Assembly: GCA_018701395.1 (NCBI GenBank)
Contig: JABIWU010000074.1
Location: 1-43,369 of the forward strand
Length of the DNA: 43,369 bases
From: Phycisphaerae bacterium
GTDB lineage: Bacteria > Planctomycetota > Phycisphaerae > Phycisphaerales > SM1A02
Reading direction: 5' to 3'
Part shown: in pieces, positions 24,174 through 32,909 of the stretch
Layout of the letters: every line of letters starts with the position of its first letter
Position numbering within the stretch: position 1 is the stretch's first letter
Made by a program: the position numbers and the translations under genes
Notes under the pieces: generated by a model
The model's database searches: none
The model's input: the letters and a program-made list of their open reading frames with translations, nothing else
Told to the model about the DNA's origin: nothing

Positions 24174-27037
24174 TAAATCACCATCCCAGTCAACCAGCAC
24201 TGCATTAACTCGTCTATATTCCAAGTTGCGTCTCCCAAATGTAACGCCTTTCCATCGTTGAATGCACCAACAACTTCAATGGGAACTCCGTCAAAATGTT
24301 TTTGCAACTGTTCAATGTTTTCGGGTGTTACTTCAAGCAAATATCTAGATGCGGTTTCAGAGAAGCACAGCAATTCGTTTTTAAGTTGTAAGTCAAGACC
24401 AAGGTTTCCGCCAAATGCCATCTCTGCGGCAGCAACAAGAATACCGCCCTCGCTGCAGTCGTGTGCAGAAACGACGAGCCCAGATTTAATTGCCGAGTGC
24501 ACAAACTTTGCGTTTCGAGGACCATCTGTTAGTGATGTGGATGAGAGTTCGTTATCGCAATTTGCATCTGGGTCAATCATAAGCAAATGCGAACCGCCCA
24601 TTTGTTGTTTGGTTTCCCCAACAAGGACAAGTTTGTTGCCGGATGCTTTTGCATCCATCGTCACGCAAGTGTCAATTGAGTCCACCATTCCAAAACCCGA
24701 AATCAACATCGTTGGTGGAATGTAAATTGTTTCACCTGACTCAGTGGTATATTGATTGTTTAGTGAATCTTTACCCGATATGAACGGAGTTCCGAATGCT
24801 TTCGCAGCGTCATAACATCCATGAGAACATCGGACAAGCCGCCCTAAACTTTCTTCATCTTTCACGCCTGGCCAACAGTAATTGTCCAAGATTGCGATTG
24901 TTGATGGGTCGCCACCAACACAAACAATGTTTCGAACGCACTCATCAATAGCAGCCGTTGCAATTAAATATGGATCGTCTGCAAGACCAGTTGCGAGGCC
25001 ACTTCCGATTGCAAGGCCTTTATTTGAACCTCGAACAGGAGTAATTACCGCTGCATCTGAAGGCGCGCTTCCGGATGGGCCAACGAAGGGACGAATAACA
25101 CTTCTGCCTTGAACTTCATGATCGTACTGTTGCACAATTGACTGTTTGGAGGCAATGTTCGGATGCGCAAGAAGTTTTGGCAACATTGTCTGAATGTTAA
25201 TTTCGTTTGCGCCTGATTGCTTGACTGGCACGGGTTTCCAGCGTGCCGTTCTTGTTGCACCGTGGTATCCCTCGTGCAAAAAGTGCATATCAATTTGACC
25301 AACTACTTCACCGTCGTATTTTAAAATCAACTCGTTGCCTGGTGTACCAAATTCTCCCAAGTCACAAAGTTCGGCATCGTGTCGATCGCAAATTTTTTGT
25401 ATCGCATTGACTTTTTCAGTGGGTACGGACAACACCATTCGTTCTTGGGCTTCGCTAATCCAAATTTCCGACGGGGTCAGTCCCGCGTATTTTAATGGTG
25501 CTTGCTCGAGATTTACCGTTGCGCCTATTTTCTCGCCCATCTCTCCAACCGCACTTGAAAATCCGCCAGCTCCACAATCTGTGATTGCGCTGAAAAGGCA
25601 ACCGGATTCGTGGTCTCGCGCTTCAAGAATTGCATCGAGTGCTTTCTTTTCTGTAATGGGGTTTCCAATTTGTACTGCATGTGAAAATTCATCAGCATGT
25701 GTGTCTGTTAACTCTGCTGAAGAAAAGGTTGCGCCATGAATTCCATCTCTGCCGGTCTTTCCGCCGATGACAATAATACGATCGCCTTGCTGCGCATCAC
25801 CTTCAATACAATCGATGGGCATCACGCCAACACATCCGCAATAAACCAAGGGGTTTCCTGCGTAATTGTTATCGAACCAAACGCCACCGTTTATTGTTGG
25901 TATGCCCATTCGGTTACCGTAATCTCGAACACCGCGAACAACTTCTCCCAATATACGGCGTGAAGGAAGACATCCGGCGGGTGTGTCGTGATCAAAATTT
26001 GCAACACAGAAAGTATCCGTTGCTGCAATTGGTCTTGCCGCTAAACCGGTTCCCATGATGTCTCGGATGCACCCACCAATTCCGGTAGCGGCACCGCCGT
26101 ATGGTTCAAGTGCAGACGGGTGATTGTGTGTTTCGACTTTAAAACAAACTGCGTGCTTGTCATCAAATTTTACGATACCAGCGTTGTCAACAAACACACT
26201 CAAGCACCAATCTACTTCGCCGTCCATTAATTCATACGTTGCTGCAGCAACAGTGCTTTTTAATAAGTTGTGAATTGTGACAGAACCATCTTCATGTTCT
26301 TCGTGGTTAGGACGATTAATTGCATCTGGTCCTGTGTATCTGATTGTTGCTTTTAACGTTTTATGAACACAGTGCTCAGACCATGTCTGTGCTAATGTTT
26401 CAAGTTCAATCTCGCGTGGTTCTCGGTTGAGATTTTTATAGTGTGTCTGGATTCCTCGCATCTCTTCTAAATCTAGAAAAAGATGAGACTCTCTGGACAA
26501 TGTTTCAAGTTCATTATCTGAAAGTTCAGAAATTGGAATTTCTGGCACAACCATATTGTGTGGGTGCCCTTTTGGAAATGCACTCGGGTAATATGGCGAC
26601 GTATGGATTTCATGCACAACGGTGTTTGCAAAACAACGCAGAGCGAGTTTTTCCGCTTCGTTTGCATCAATGCCGTGCAAGTCAAATCTACGTGCAGTTT
26701 GTACTTGTACTTTTGTGCCCAAGAGGCGCTCGATTGCGAGCTCAACTGCTTGAGCTTCAGGATCCATCACGCCAGGTTGGGGGTGAATTTCAACCATTGA
26801 ATCTGCGTGAGGTTCAGAAGAACCAATAATTACTTTTTCAGAAACTGGATTACAGAGCAGTTCACTTGCAATTAATTCTGCTGAAGCAATATCTACATTT
26901 CCCTCAACAAGGTAAACCGATGTTGTTTCGATTGCCGTAGGAGAAAAACCAACTTGTAAGGCTTGGTGCAGCGCGGCTTCGCCTTGAGGATCTGAGCAAT
27001 TGGCGGAAGGCGTGACTTCGATGCGAAACACTGTCAT
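24173..27037 (-). CDS. purL: FGAM synthase large subunit with N-terminal PurS-like extension (PurSL)
   Basis: 954 residues, against ~740 for a small-type PurL and ~1300 for the fused PurL that includes the glutaminase. The catalytic domains start near residue 190 (SEHCVHKT, then KVETHNHPSALEPYGGAATGIGG, and ERMVLSVP). The first ~175 residues contain two units of PurS-like character, MTVFRIEVTP...VYLVEG and MVEIHPQPGVMDPEAQAVE, suggesting PurS is fused in cis and duplicated (inference). No separate purS is seen. It converts FGAR to FGAM with ATP and PurQ-derived ammonia. GGTACCCT lies 9 bases before the ATG. Divergent from rnhA by 38 bases. Confidence 0.94.
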   Translation of the reverse strand: MTVFRIEVTPSANCSDPQGEAALHQALQVGFSPTAIETTSVYLVEGNVDIASAELIASELLCNPVSEKVIIGSSEPHADSMVEIHPQPGVMDPEAQAVELAIERLLGTKVQVQTARRFDLHGIDANEAEKLALRCFANTVVHEIHTSPYYPSAFPKGHPHNMVVPEIPISELSDNELETLSRESHLFLDLEEMRGIQTHYKNLNREPREIELETLAQTWSEHCVHKTLKATIRYTGPDAINRPNHEEHEDGSVTIHNLLKSTVAAATYELMDGEVDWCLSVFVDNAGIVKFDDKHAVCFKVETHNHPSALEPYGGAATGIGGCIRDIMGTGLAARPIAATDTFCVANFDHDTPAGCLPSRRILGEVVRGVRDYGNRMGIPTINGGVWFDNNYAGNPLVYCGCVGVMPIDCIEGDAQQGDRIIVIGGKTGRDGIHGATFSSAELTDTHADEFSHAVQIGNPITEKKALDAILEARDHESGCLFSAITDCGAGGFSSAVGEMGEKIGATVNLEQAPLKYAGLTPSEIWISEAQERMVLSVPTEKVNAIQKICDRHDAELCDLGEFGTPGNELILKYDGEVVGQIDMHFLHEGYHGATRTARWKPVPVKQSGANEINIQTMLPKLLAHPNIASKQSIVQQYDHEVQGRSVIRPFVGPSGSAPSDAAVITPVRGSNKGLAIGSGLATGLADDPYLIATAAIDECVRNIVCVGGDPSTIAILDNYCWPGVKDEESLGRLVRCSHGCYDAAKAFGTPFISGKDSLNNQYTTESGETIYIPPTMLISGFGMVDSIDTCVTMDAKASGNKLVLVGETKQQMGGSHLLMIDPDANCDNELSSTSLTDGPRNAKFVHSAIKSGLVVSAHDCSEGGILVAAAEMAFGGNLGLDLQLKNELLCFSETASRYLLEVTPENIEQLQKHFDGVPIEVVGAFNDGKALHLGDATWNIDELMQCWLTGMVI

Positions 27038-27046
27038 AATGTGTGT

Positions 27047-27052
27047 AGGGTA
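27047..27052 (-). promoter_or_regulatory. -10-like TACCCT of purL
   Basis: Minus-strand GGTACCCTACACA, with 9 bases from the hexamer to the purL ATG. The identical 13-mer lies ahead of the crotonase gene at 39329. Confidence 0.35.
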
Positions 27053-27075
27053 CCAGAGGTAGATCTGACGATACC

Positions 27076-27531
27076 ATGTATACCATGACGAATCTTCCTA
27101 CTTTTATTTTGTTTACTGACGGAGCGTGTTTAGGCAATCCAGGACCTGGTGGCTGGGCATATATTTTGCGGAATGATGCGGGAGAAATTGTTGGGAGTGG
27201 CGGCAACCCTGACACTACGAATCAACGAATGGAAGTAACCGCCGTGCTTCGAGCACTTGAGTCATTGAAAGAACCGTCCGTAATCGAAATTCATGCTGAC
27301 AGCCAATATGTAACCAAGGGGTTGACGCAGTGGATGGATGGTTGGATTGCAAAGGATTGGAAAAATGCACAAAAAAAACCCGTTGCAAATCAAGATTTAT
27401 GGAAGCCCCTCTCGGAACTCCGTGAAATACACCAAATCACAACGATTTGGGTGAAGGGCCACTCCGGTCACCCAGAAAATGAACGTTGCGACACCATTGC
27501 TTCCGCAGAAGCTGAAATATTTTCACAATAA
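27076..27531 (+). CDS. rnhA: Ribonuclease HI
   Basis: 151 residues from ATG 27076; ATG 27085 would also work and loses three residues. It degrades RNA in RNA-DNA hybrids. Catalytic residues: Asp in FTDGACLGNPGPGGWA, Glu in NQRMEVTAVLRALE, Asp in HADSQYVTKG, His in VKGHSGHPENERCD and the last Asp in the same motif. Length matches E. coli (155). It is divergent from purL. A stretch of 270 bases follows before rpsL. Confidence 0.95.
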   Translation: MYTMTNLPTFILFTDGACLGNPGPGGWAYILRNDAGEIVGSGGNPDTTNQRMEVTAVLRALESLKEPSVIEIHADSQYVTKGLTQWMDGWIAKDWKNAQKKPVANQDLWKPLSELREIHQITTIWVKGHSGHPENERCDTIASAEAEIFSQ

Positions 27532-27723
27532 CCAGTGAGTGCGAATATCTAATTATTACTGAACTAGTTCCGTGTTAATTCTGTCTAATGCCCTTTTTGG
27601 CACCGGTTTTAAACCATCCCTATGGAACTAAACCACCATTTTTCACCCATGTAGCACCAAAATGTTCGTCGCTTCTGTTTTCGACCCATTTTGCCCGTTT
27701 TCAATTGGCTTAGCCGTGGATGG
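27532..27723. other. Intergenic stretch between rnhA and the rpsL promoter
   Basis: No open gene or RNA gene is recognised. A few short inverted repeats occur (GGTTT-t-AAACC near 27608), none followed by a T-run. Confidence 0.4.
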
Positions 27724-27751
27724 TTGCTTCTCTCGCTAGTATTGGTATGAT
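27724..27751 (+). promoter_or_regulatory. Promoter of rpsL: TTGCTT-16-TATGAT
   Basis: TTGCTT (27724-27729), 16-base spacer, TATGAT (27746-27751). The start would be near 27758, giving a leader of about 44 bases with a 6-bp hairpin (TCGTCT 27759-27764 with AGACGA 27771-27776). Confidence 0.6.
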
Positions 27752-27801
27752 ACGTGGCTCGTCTGATGAAAGACGAATAACCTCAGAACTCGGAACTACT
27801 T

Positions 27802-28173
27802 ATGCCAACAATCAACCAACTTGTACGAAAACCAAGAAAGACCCCAAAGGTCAAATCCAAGGTTCGTGACCTCGAAGCAAGCCCACAAAAACGTGGTGTC
27901 TGTTTGCAGGTTCGTACTGTAACTCCTAAGAAGCCGAACTCCGCGCTTCGAAAAGTTGCACGAGTTCGTTTATCTAATGGAAAAGAAATTACCGCATATA
28001 TTGGTGGCGAAGGACACAACCTACAAGAACACTCCATCGTGCTTGTTCGTGGCGGACGTGTTCGTGACCTTCCTGGTGTTCGATACCACGTTGTTCGCGG
28101 CACACTCGACACACTTGGTGTTGATGATCGCAAGCAAGGTCGTTCCAAATATGGAACTAAAAAGAGTAAATAA
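27802..28173 (+). CDS. rpsL: 30S ribosomal protein S12 with Arg at position 88
   Basis: 123 residues, collinear with E. coli S12 (124) through the conserved core. It lies at the decoding centre. [10 protein letters not shown] keeps Lys43, but the second streptomycin-contact site reads GGRVRDLPG, with Arg at residue 88 (codon CGT at 28063-28065) where most bacteria have Lys. No strong Shine-Dalgarno is seen. It is followed after 128 bases by rpsG, as in the str operon, but fusA and tuf do not follow and rpoB/rpoC do not precede. Confidence 0.97.
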   Translation: MPTINQLVRKPRKTPKVKSKVRDLEASPQKRGVCLQVRTVTPKKPNSALRKVARVRLSNGKEITAYIGGEGHNLQEHSIVLVRGGRVRDLPGVRYHVVRGTLDTLGVDDRKQGRSKYGTKKSK

Positions 28174-28179
28174 TCAACC

Positions 28180-28278
28180 GCGCAATCTTATGTGAGATTG
28201 TGCAAGCAAGTAATCGTGCTCGTGGAAGTTAAAACATTCCAGTATGAGGCGCGGTGAACAAAGTCACAATTCGGTGAC
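28180..28278 (+). promoter_or_regulatory. Structured rpsL-rpsG intercistronic region
   Basis: Two stem-loops: GCGCAATCT/AGATTGTGC (28180-28188 with 28195-28203, 9 bp, one G-U) and GTCAC/GTGAC (28263-28267 with 28274-28278). In E. coli the S12-S7 gap is the S7 translational feedback site. By position this may be an equivalent; sequence identity with it was not checked. Confidence 0.4.
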
Positions 28279-28288
28279 AGATGAGCTG

Positions 28289-28294
28289 AAAGGA
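28289..28294 (+). promoter_or_regulatory. Shine-Dalgarno of rpsG
   Basis: AAAGGA, 7 bases before the ATG at 28302. It is one of few canonical sites in this window. Confidence 0.7.
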
Positions 28295-28301
28295 AAATGT
28301 A

Positions 28302-28802
28302 ATGGCTGGACGAATCACAAAATCAGAAGAACAACTAAAACCAGATCCAAAATTTGGTGATAAGGTTCTTGCAAAATTTATTAACTGTTTCATGAAAGAT
28401 GGCAAAAAAGCTGTCGCACAAAGAGTCATGTACGATGCGCTCGACCGTCTTGAGACAAAACTCAAAAAAGAAAAAAGTACCGACGATGATGCTCCGAAAA
28501 CATCCATTGATGTTTTTCACAAAGCGCTCGAAAATGTACGACCAAACGTCGAAGTTCGTTCAAAACGAGTTGGCGGCGCGAACTACCAAGTTCCAATGCC
28601 CGTTAACGCACGTCGTCGCCAAAGTTTAACGTTCCGATGGATTATCGTTGCATGCCGTGCGGAAAAAGGCAAACCATTTGCACAGTGTCTTGCAAAAGAG
28701 CTTTGGGATGCATCAAAAGGTGAAGGCAAAGCAGTTAACACGCGTGAACAAACTCACCGTATGGCTGAAGCCAACAAAGCGTTCTCGCATTTTGCGTTTT
28801 AA
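28302..28802 (+). CDS. rpsG: 30S ribosomal protein S7
   Basis: 166 residues, about ten more than the E. coli protein because of a lysine-rich insertion (ETKLKKEKSTDDDAPKT) between the first helices. S7 nucleates 30S head assembly. Diagnostic segments are LAKFINCFMKDGKK, NVRPNVEVRSKRVGGANYQVP and the C-terminal THRMAEANKAFSHFAF. It starts at ATG 28302 behind AAAGGA. The next gene is an E1-like enzyme rather than fusA, so the str cluster is truncated here. Confidence 0.96.
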   Translation: MAGRITKSEEQLKPDPKFGDKVLAKFINCFMKDGKKAVAQRVMYDALDRLETKLKKEKSTDDDAPKTSIDVFHKALENVRPNVEVRSKRVGGANYQVPMPVNARRRQSLTFRWIIVACRAEKGKPFAQCLAKELWDASKGEGKAVNTREQTHRMAEANKAFSHFAF

Positions 28803-28830
28803 TTGGACTTCGTTTAAAGCAGCTTAAATT

Positions 28831-29871
28831 ATGGTCACTCCCGATCGTTACCACCGCCAACGGCTCGTCGATGGCATCGGCGATGAGGGGCAGTGTGCCA
28901 TTATCAATTCGACTGTCGCTATTGTTGGTGTTGGTGCACTTGGTTGTATGTCTGCATCAATCCTCGCAAGGGCTGGCGTTGGGAATCTAATTTTAATTGA
29001 CCGTGACATTGTTGAAAAAACAAATTTACAACGACAAATATTGTTCACAGAGGAAGATGCAACCACGCAACAACCAAAAGCAACCGCAGCTGCAACGCGA
29101 CTTTCCGCTGTAAATAGTGACATTACCATTACTGCGCATGTTGAAGATTTAACTGCAAGAAATATCGACCGACTTCTTTCTGGAGTTAACGTCATCGTTG
29201 ACGGTCTTGATAATTTTAATACTCGATATCTTCTCAATGACTACGCCGTAAAAACAAATACTCCATTCATGTTTGCTGGGGTAATTGCAAGTCAAGGAAA
29301 TGTGATGTCAATTATTCCGGGTGTAACACCGTGCCTTCGTTGTCTGTTTCCCGACCCCCCTAAATCAAGTGAACAAGATACCTGCGACACCATTGGTGTA
29401 CTCGCGCCGGCAATTGGAATTGCTGCATCATGTCAATGTATGGATGTACTAAAATTTTTAACTGGAAATCTAGATAACATTTCCCGAACGATTCTTACGT
29501 TTGACTTGTGGAACACGGTTAGTAATCGCATTTCATGCGACGGTCCAGTAGATGACTGCAAATGTTGCCACCAAGAACAGTTTGACTTTTTAGCAGCAGC
29601 TGTCAGCGAACCCGTTGCTCTTTGCGGTAAACTCGCGGTATCGCTCCCAAGCCCTGAACATTTTGACTTTCTTGCTGCAGCGAAAAAACTTCAAGAACAT
29701 GGCTCGTTTGAGTGCTCAGACACGATGATTCGTGGAGAATTTCACGAAGAACAAGGAACAGATGGGACTGCAATCGTGTTACTCTGTTTTCATAATGGCA
29801 GAGCCATTATTCACGGCACAAACGACATTCTCCGAGCAAAAGCGATTTTCGAAAGATATGTTGGAAATTAA
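28831..29871 (+). CDS. ThiF/MoeB/HesA-family E1-like adenylyltransferase
   Basis: 346 residues. The ATP site is VAIVGVGALGCMSASILARAGVG; further motifs are LIDRDIVEKTNLQRQ and IVDGLDNFNTRYLLND. Two CxxC pairs (CLRC and CKCC) would bind the structural zinc. A Cys in DTCDTIGVLAP sits near the usual crossover-loop cysteine. About 90 C-terminal residues (LCGKLAVSLPS ... IIHGTNDILRAKAIFERYVG) replace the rhodanese domain of MOCS3-type enzymes and may be a separate small domain. It activates a ubiquitin-like sulfur carrier (ThiS or MoaD) at its C-terminus; no carrier gene lies in the window, so the pathway (thiamine or molybdopterin) is open. Confidence 0.9.
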   Translation: MVTPDRYHRQRLVDGIGDEGQCAIINSTVAIVGVGALGCMSASILARAGVGNLILIDRDIVEKTNLQRQILFTEEDATTQQPKATAAATRLSAVNSDITITAHVEDLTARNIDRLLSGVNVIVDGLDNFNTRYLLNDYAVKTNTPFMFAGVIASQGNVMSIIPGVTPCLRCLFPDPPKSSEQDTCDTIGVLAPAIGIAASCQCMDVLKFLTGNLDNISRTILTFDLWNTVSNRISCDGPVDDCKCCHQEQFDFLAAAVSEPVALCGKLAVSLPSPEHFDFLAAAKKLQEHGSFECSDTMIRGEFHEEQGTDGTAIVLLCFHNGRAIIHGTNDILRAKAIFERYVGN

Positions 29872-29889
29872 CCAATCGAACCCTATACT
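29861..29889 (+). promoter_or_regulatory. Promoter of panB: TTGGAA-17-TATACT
   Basis: TTGGAA (29861-29866), exact 17-base spacer, TATACT (29884-29889), then 12 bases to the ATG at 29902. It lies over the last codons of the ThiF-like gene and gives a leader of about 6 bases. Confidence 0.65.
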
Positions 29890-29901
29890 GTGAGTTCAAC
29901 T

Positions 29902-30780
29902 ATGGAACAACAACCAATAATTGAAACAAAACCCATGCATCTTCCAACCTGTTTAGATGAGCCGGTGACACTTCGTACTTTGCGAAGGTGGTCTAAAGCA
30001 AATACAAAATGGGCTATGCTTACTTGTTACGACGCGACCACTGCACGGTGGATGGCTGAAGCTGGGTTGCCAACACTTCTTGTTGGTGACACTGCTGCTG
30101 AAATGATTCTTGGTTACGACAGCACAATTCATGCTCCGCTTGATTTTTTAATCGCAATCACTGCTGCAGTAAAACGCGGGGCGCCAAATTGTTTTGTCAT
30201 GGGCGATATGCCTTTTTTAAGTTATCAAGTTGACGAGGCCTCTGCAATTCAAAACGCTGGCCGTTTCTTAACCGAGGGAACTGCGGATGCTGTCAAACTT
30301 GAGGTTGACGGGAAATGGGTAGACCGATTTGCCGCAATTTGTAATGCGGGAATCGCAGCGGTAGCTCACCTTGGTTCAAGACCACAACAATCAAAACAAA
30401 CCGGTGGTTACACAACCGCTGGTAGAAATGCAGAAGCTGCAAAACAAATTGTTGATGATGCAATTGTTATGGAACAGGCGGGCGCTTCAATGCTATTGCT
30501 TGAAGCAGTTCCAGAAGAAGTTTCAACAGCAGTTGTTGCTGCAACTTCTATTCCAGTAATCGGGTGTGGGGCGGGCACAGACTGCCACGGGCAAGTTGTT
30601 GTCATGCAGGACCTCGCAGGATTAACCAAATGGCAGCCTTCGTTTGCTAAACCAACTGCAAATATTGGAAATGAAATTGCCAACGTCGCAAAAACGTGGA
30701 TGAACAATGTAAACGCAAGTACTTTGGGTAAACATCCTTACGGCATGCGTGATGGCGAATCTGACAAGTTTCAAGCGTAA
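29902..30780 (+). CDS. panB: Ketopantoate hydroxymethyltransferase
   Basis: 292 residues from ATG 29902; a GTG four codons upstream is less likely. It transfers a one-carbon unit from methylene-THF to alpha-ketoisovalerate in pantothenate/CoA synthesis. Motifs: AMLTCYDATTARW, LVGDTAAEMILGY (Mg ligand Asp), MGDMPFLSYQ (second Asp), VKLEVDG (Glu) and the catalytic Glu in LLLEAVPEE. It is about 25 residues longer than E. coli PanB, mainly N-terminal. The C-terminus overlaps the convergent ABC gene by 10 bases. No panC or panD is near. Confidence 0.95.
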   Translation: MEQQPIIETKPMHLPTCLDEPVTLRTLRRWSKANTKWAMLTCYDATTARWMAEAGLPTLLVGDTAAEMILGYDSTIHAPLDFLIAITAAVKRGAPNCFVMGDMPFLSYQVDEASAIQNAGRFLTEGTADAVKLEVDGKWVDRFAAICNAGIAAVAHLGSRPQQSKQTGGYTTAGRNAEAAKQIVDDAIVMEQAGASMLLLEAVPEEVSTAVVAATSIPVIGCGAGTDCHGQVVVMQDLAGLTKWQPSFAKPTANIGNEIANVAKTWMNNVNASTLGKHPYGMRDGESDKFQA

Positions 30781-31544
30781 CTTGACGCGATCAGTTCCTT
30801 TGTAATTTCGTGTGTTGGATTTTGAATTACGTCGTTCACAGCGCCGCTTTCAACAATTTTGCCATTTGCCATTACAAGCACTTTACTGCAAAACTCATTT
30901 ATAACCGCAAGGTCATGCGAAATAAATAAAATGGTTAACCCCAATTCATCGCGAAGGTTTGAAAGCAATTTTAAAATCTTCGCCTGAACAGTTACATCTA
31001 ACGCAGAAGTAGGTTCGTCACAAACGAGTAATTCTGGATGAATTGCGATAGACCGAGCAATTGCAATTCTTTGTTTTTGACCACCAGAAAATTCATGTGG
31101 ATAGCGTTTTGCATCTTTGGGTTCTAAACCAACTTGATTCAATAGTTCTTCAGACCTCTTTTGTAACTCTTTGCCTTTTGAAATTCCATGCACAAGCAGT
31201 GGCTCTGTAATTATTTTCCCAACTTGCATATATTCATTCAAAGAACCTCCTGGATCCTGAAAGACCATCTGGGTGCGCTTACGGATTTCGCGTAGTTCGC
31301 TTTTAGACATCTTTGTTAAATTCTGACCGTCGAATAGAATTTCTCCGCTATTGGGAGTGATAAGTTGCATCACCGCGCGAGCAACTGTTGATTTCCCTGA
31401 ACCACTCTCGCCAACAATTCCAAGCGTCGTTCCGCGATCAACCGAGAAGGAGATCGAATCCACCGCTATAATCGCATTTTTCCCGTGTGGGAATGTTACT
31501 TTTAGGTCACGAATTTCAAGTAGTGGTCTGTTGTTGTCCATCAT
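30771..31544 (-). CDS. OppF/DppF-type ABC transporter ATP-binding protein, unaccompanied
   Basis: About 257 residues from ATG 31544 (a second ATG follows at once at 31541). Walker A GESGSGKST, Q-loop FQDPGGSLN, signature FSGGQKQR, Walker B LLVCDEPTSALD and switch SHD are all intact. The domain order and IARSIAIHPELLVCDEPTSALDVT match peptide/nickel-uptake ATPases (OppF, DppF, GsiA). The C-terminal oligopeptide extension with the zinc/Fe-S cysteines is missing, so the protein is a bare ATPase. No permease or binding protein is nearby; partners must be encoded elsewhere. It is divergent from thyA and convergent with panB. Confidence 0.9.
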   Translation of the reverse strand: MMDNNRPLLEIRDLKVTFPHGKNAIIAVDSISFSVDRGTTLGIVGESGSGKSTVARAVMQLITPNSGEILFDGQNLTKMSKSELREIRKRTQMVFQDPGGSLNEYMQVGKIITEPLLVHGISKGKELQKRSEELLNQVGLEPKDAKRYPHEFSGGQKQRIAIARSIAIHPELLVCDEPTSALDVTVQAKILKLLSNLRDELGLTILFISHDLAVINEFCSKVLVMANGKIVESGAVNDVIQNPTHEITKELIASSYA

Positions 31545-31580
31545 CAGCTGTAGGTATGGTATCTTCGACAACCAATAACC

Positions 31581-32375
31581 ATGAAACAATATTTAGATTT
31601 ATTACAACATGTTCGTGACCACGGGACCACCAAAGATGATCGCACAGGAACTGGGACCAAAAGTGTCTTCGGGTGGCAAATGCGATTCAATTTAGCGGAT
31701 GGGTTTCCGCTTGTTACAACCAAAAAAATCCATACCCGCTCCATTTTCCACGAATTACTTTGGTTTCTTCGTGGAGAAACGAATATTTCGTACCTAAAAG
31801 AAAACGGCGTTTCCATTTGGGATGAATGGGCAAATGAAAATGGCGAGCTTGGTCCAGTTTATGGTTCACAGTGGCGGTCTTGGAAAACAACAGATGGCCG
31901 ATCTGTCGATCAAATCACCAAACTCATCGATGGGATTAAAAACAACCCAGACTCGCGAAGGCACATTGTTAGTGCATGGAATGTCGGCGAAGTAGATCAA
32001 ATGGCGCTACCGCCCTGCCACACAATGTTTCAATTTTACGTTGCAGACAATAAGCTGTCATGCCAACTGTATCAACGCTCTGCAGATATTTTCCTCGGTG
32101 TTCCTTTTAACATTGCGTCGTATGCTTTACTCACGATGATGATTGCACAAACAACTAATTTAGAATTGGGTGATTTTGTACATACTTTTGGCGATGCCCA
32201 TTTGTATTCAAACCACATTGAACAAGCAAACGAACAACTTTCAAGAGAAATTCTTCCGTTGCCAACTGTAGAATTAAACCCTGCCATTACATCTGTTTTT
32301 GATTTTACCTATGAAGACATTAAACTCATCGGCTACGAACCACATCCACATATCAAAGCGCCGGTGGCGGTGTAA
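31581..32375 (+). CDS. thyA: Thymidylate synthase
   Basis: 264 residues, exactly the E. coli length. It makes dTMP from dUMP with methylene-THF, producing DHF. The catalytic Cys is residue 146 in [12 protein letters not shown]; the dUMP-binding RRHIVSAWN and [17 protein letters not shown] and the C-terminal IKAPVAV are all present. Three bases separate it from folA, the standard functional pair that recycles the DHF product. Confidence 0.98.
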   Translation: MKQYLDLLQHVRDHGTTKDDRTGTGTKSVFGWQMRFNLADGFPLVTTKKIHTRSIFHELLWFLRGETNISYLKENGVSIWDEWANENGELGPVYGSQWRSWKTTDGRSVDQITKLIDGIKNNPDSRRHIVSAWNVGEVDQMALPPCHTMFQFYVADNKLSCQLYQRSADIFLGVPFNIASYALLTMMIAQTTNLELGDFVHTFGDAHLYSNHIEQANEQLSREILPLPTVELNPAITSVFDFTYEDIKLIGYEPHPHIKAPVAV

Positions 32376-32378
32376 CAA

Positions 32379-32858
32379 ATGGAATTAATTGTTGCGATTA
32401 CAGACAATTATGTAATTGGTGCAGAGGGTGCTATGCCTTGGCATCTCCCCGCAGATTTACAACACTTTAAAAAAATTACATCAAACCACGCTATAGCGAT
32501 GGGAAGGCGAACTTGGGAGTCAATTGGTAGGCCTCTGCCCAACAGACTAAACATTGTCATTTCTCGACAAACAGATTATAAAGCAGAGGGTGCAACTATT
32601 GTGCGCTCGATAGAAGATGCTGCACGGGTGGCGGGCGAAGAGAGATTGTTCATCATTGGTGGTGGAGAAATATATCGCTCTGCAATAAACGGTGTTTCGC
32701 TGATGCACATCACTCGAATACATACAACGATAGAAGGTGATACTTTTTTTCCAAAAATTGATGAGACAATTTGGAAACGAACTGATGTTTTGCATCGACA
32801 GGCAGATGAAAATAATACGCACGATTTATCCTTCGAAGTATGGTCTAAAAGGCCATAA
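32379..32858 (+). CDS. folA: Dihydrofolate reductase
   Basis: 159 residues, identical in length to E. coli FolA. Active-site segments are AEGAMPWHLPADLQHFK (with the catalytic Asp), MGRRTWESIGRPLPNR (NADPH binding) and FIIGGGEIYRSAI. It reduces DHF to THF. Cotranscribed with thyA. Confidence 0.97.
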   Translation: MELIVAITDNYVIGAEGAMPWHLPADLQHFKKITSNHAIAMGRRTWESIGRPLPNRLNIVISRQTDYKAEGATIVRSIEDAARVAGEERLFIIGGGEIYRSAINGVSLMHITRIHTTIEGDTFFPKIDETIWKRTDVLHRQADENNTHDLSFEVWSKRP

Positions 32859-32892
32859 AACCATCTCCTGATTCTGCCAAGTACATCCTGCC

Positions 32893-32898
32893 GATACT
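32893..32898 (+). promoter_or_regulatory. -10-like GATACT of the Cys-rich small gene
   Basis: GATACT ends 11 bases before the ATG at 32910. No Shine-Dalgarno is present. Confidence 0.3.
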
Positions 32899-32909
32899 CC
32901 ATAAGCGAA

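Noticed and set aside
24258-24725. 155-codon plus-strand frame opposite purL
   Set aside because: Antisense shadow of a conserved gene; composition is not protein-like.
27759-27780. Hammerhead-ribozyme-like CTGATGA ... GAA in the rpsL leader
   Set aside because: There is no helix between the two core elements and no stem III or cleavage-site arm; a simple 6-bp hairpin explains the bases.
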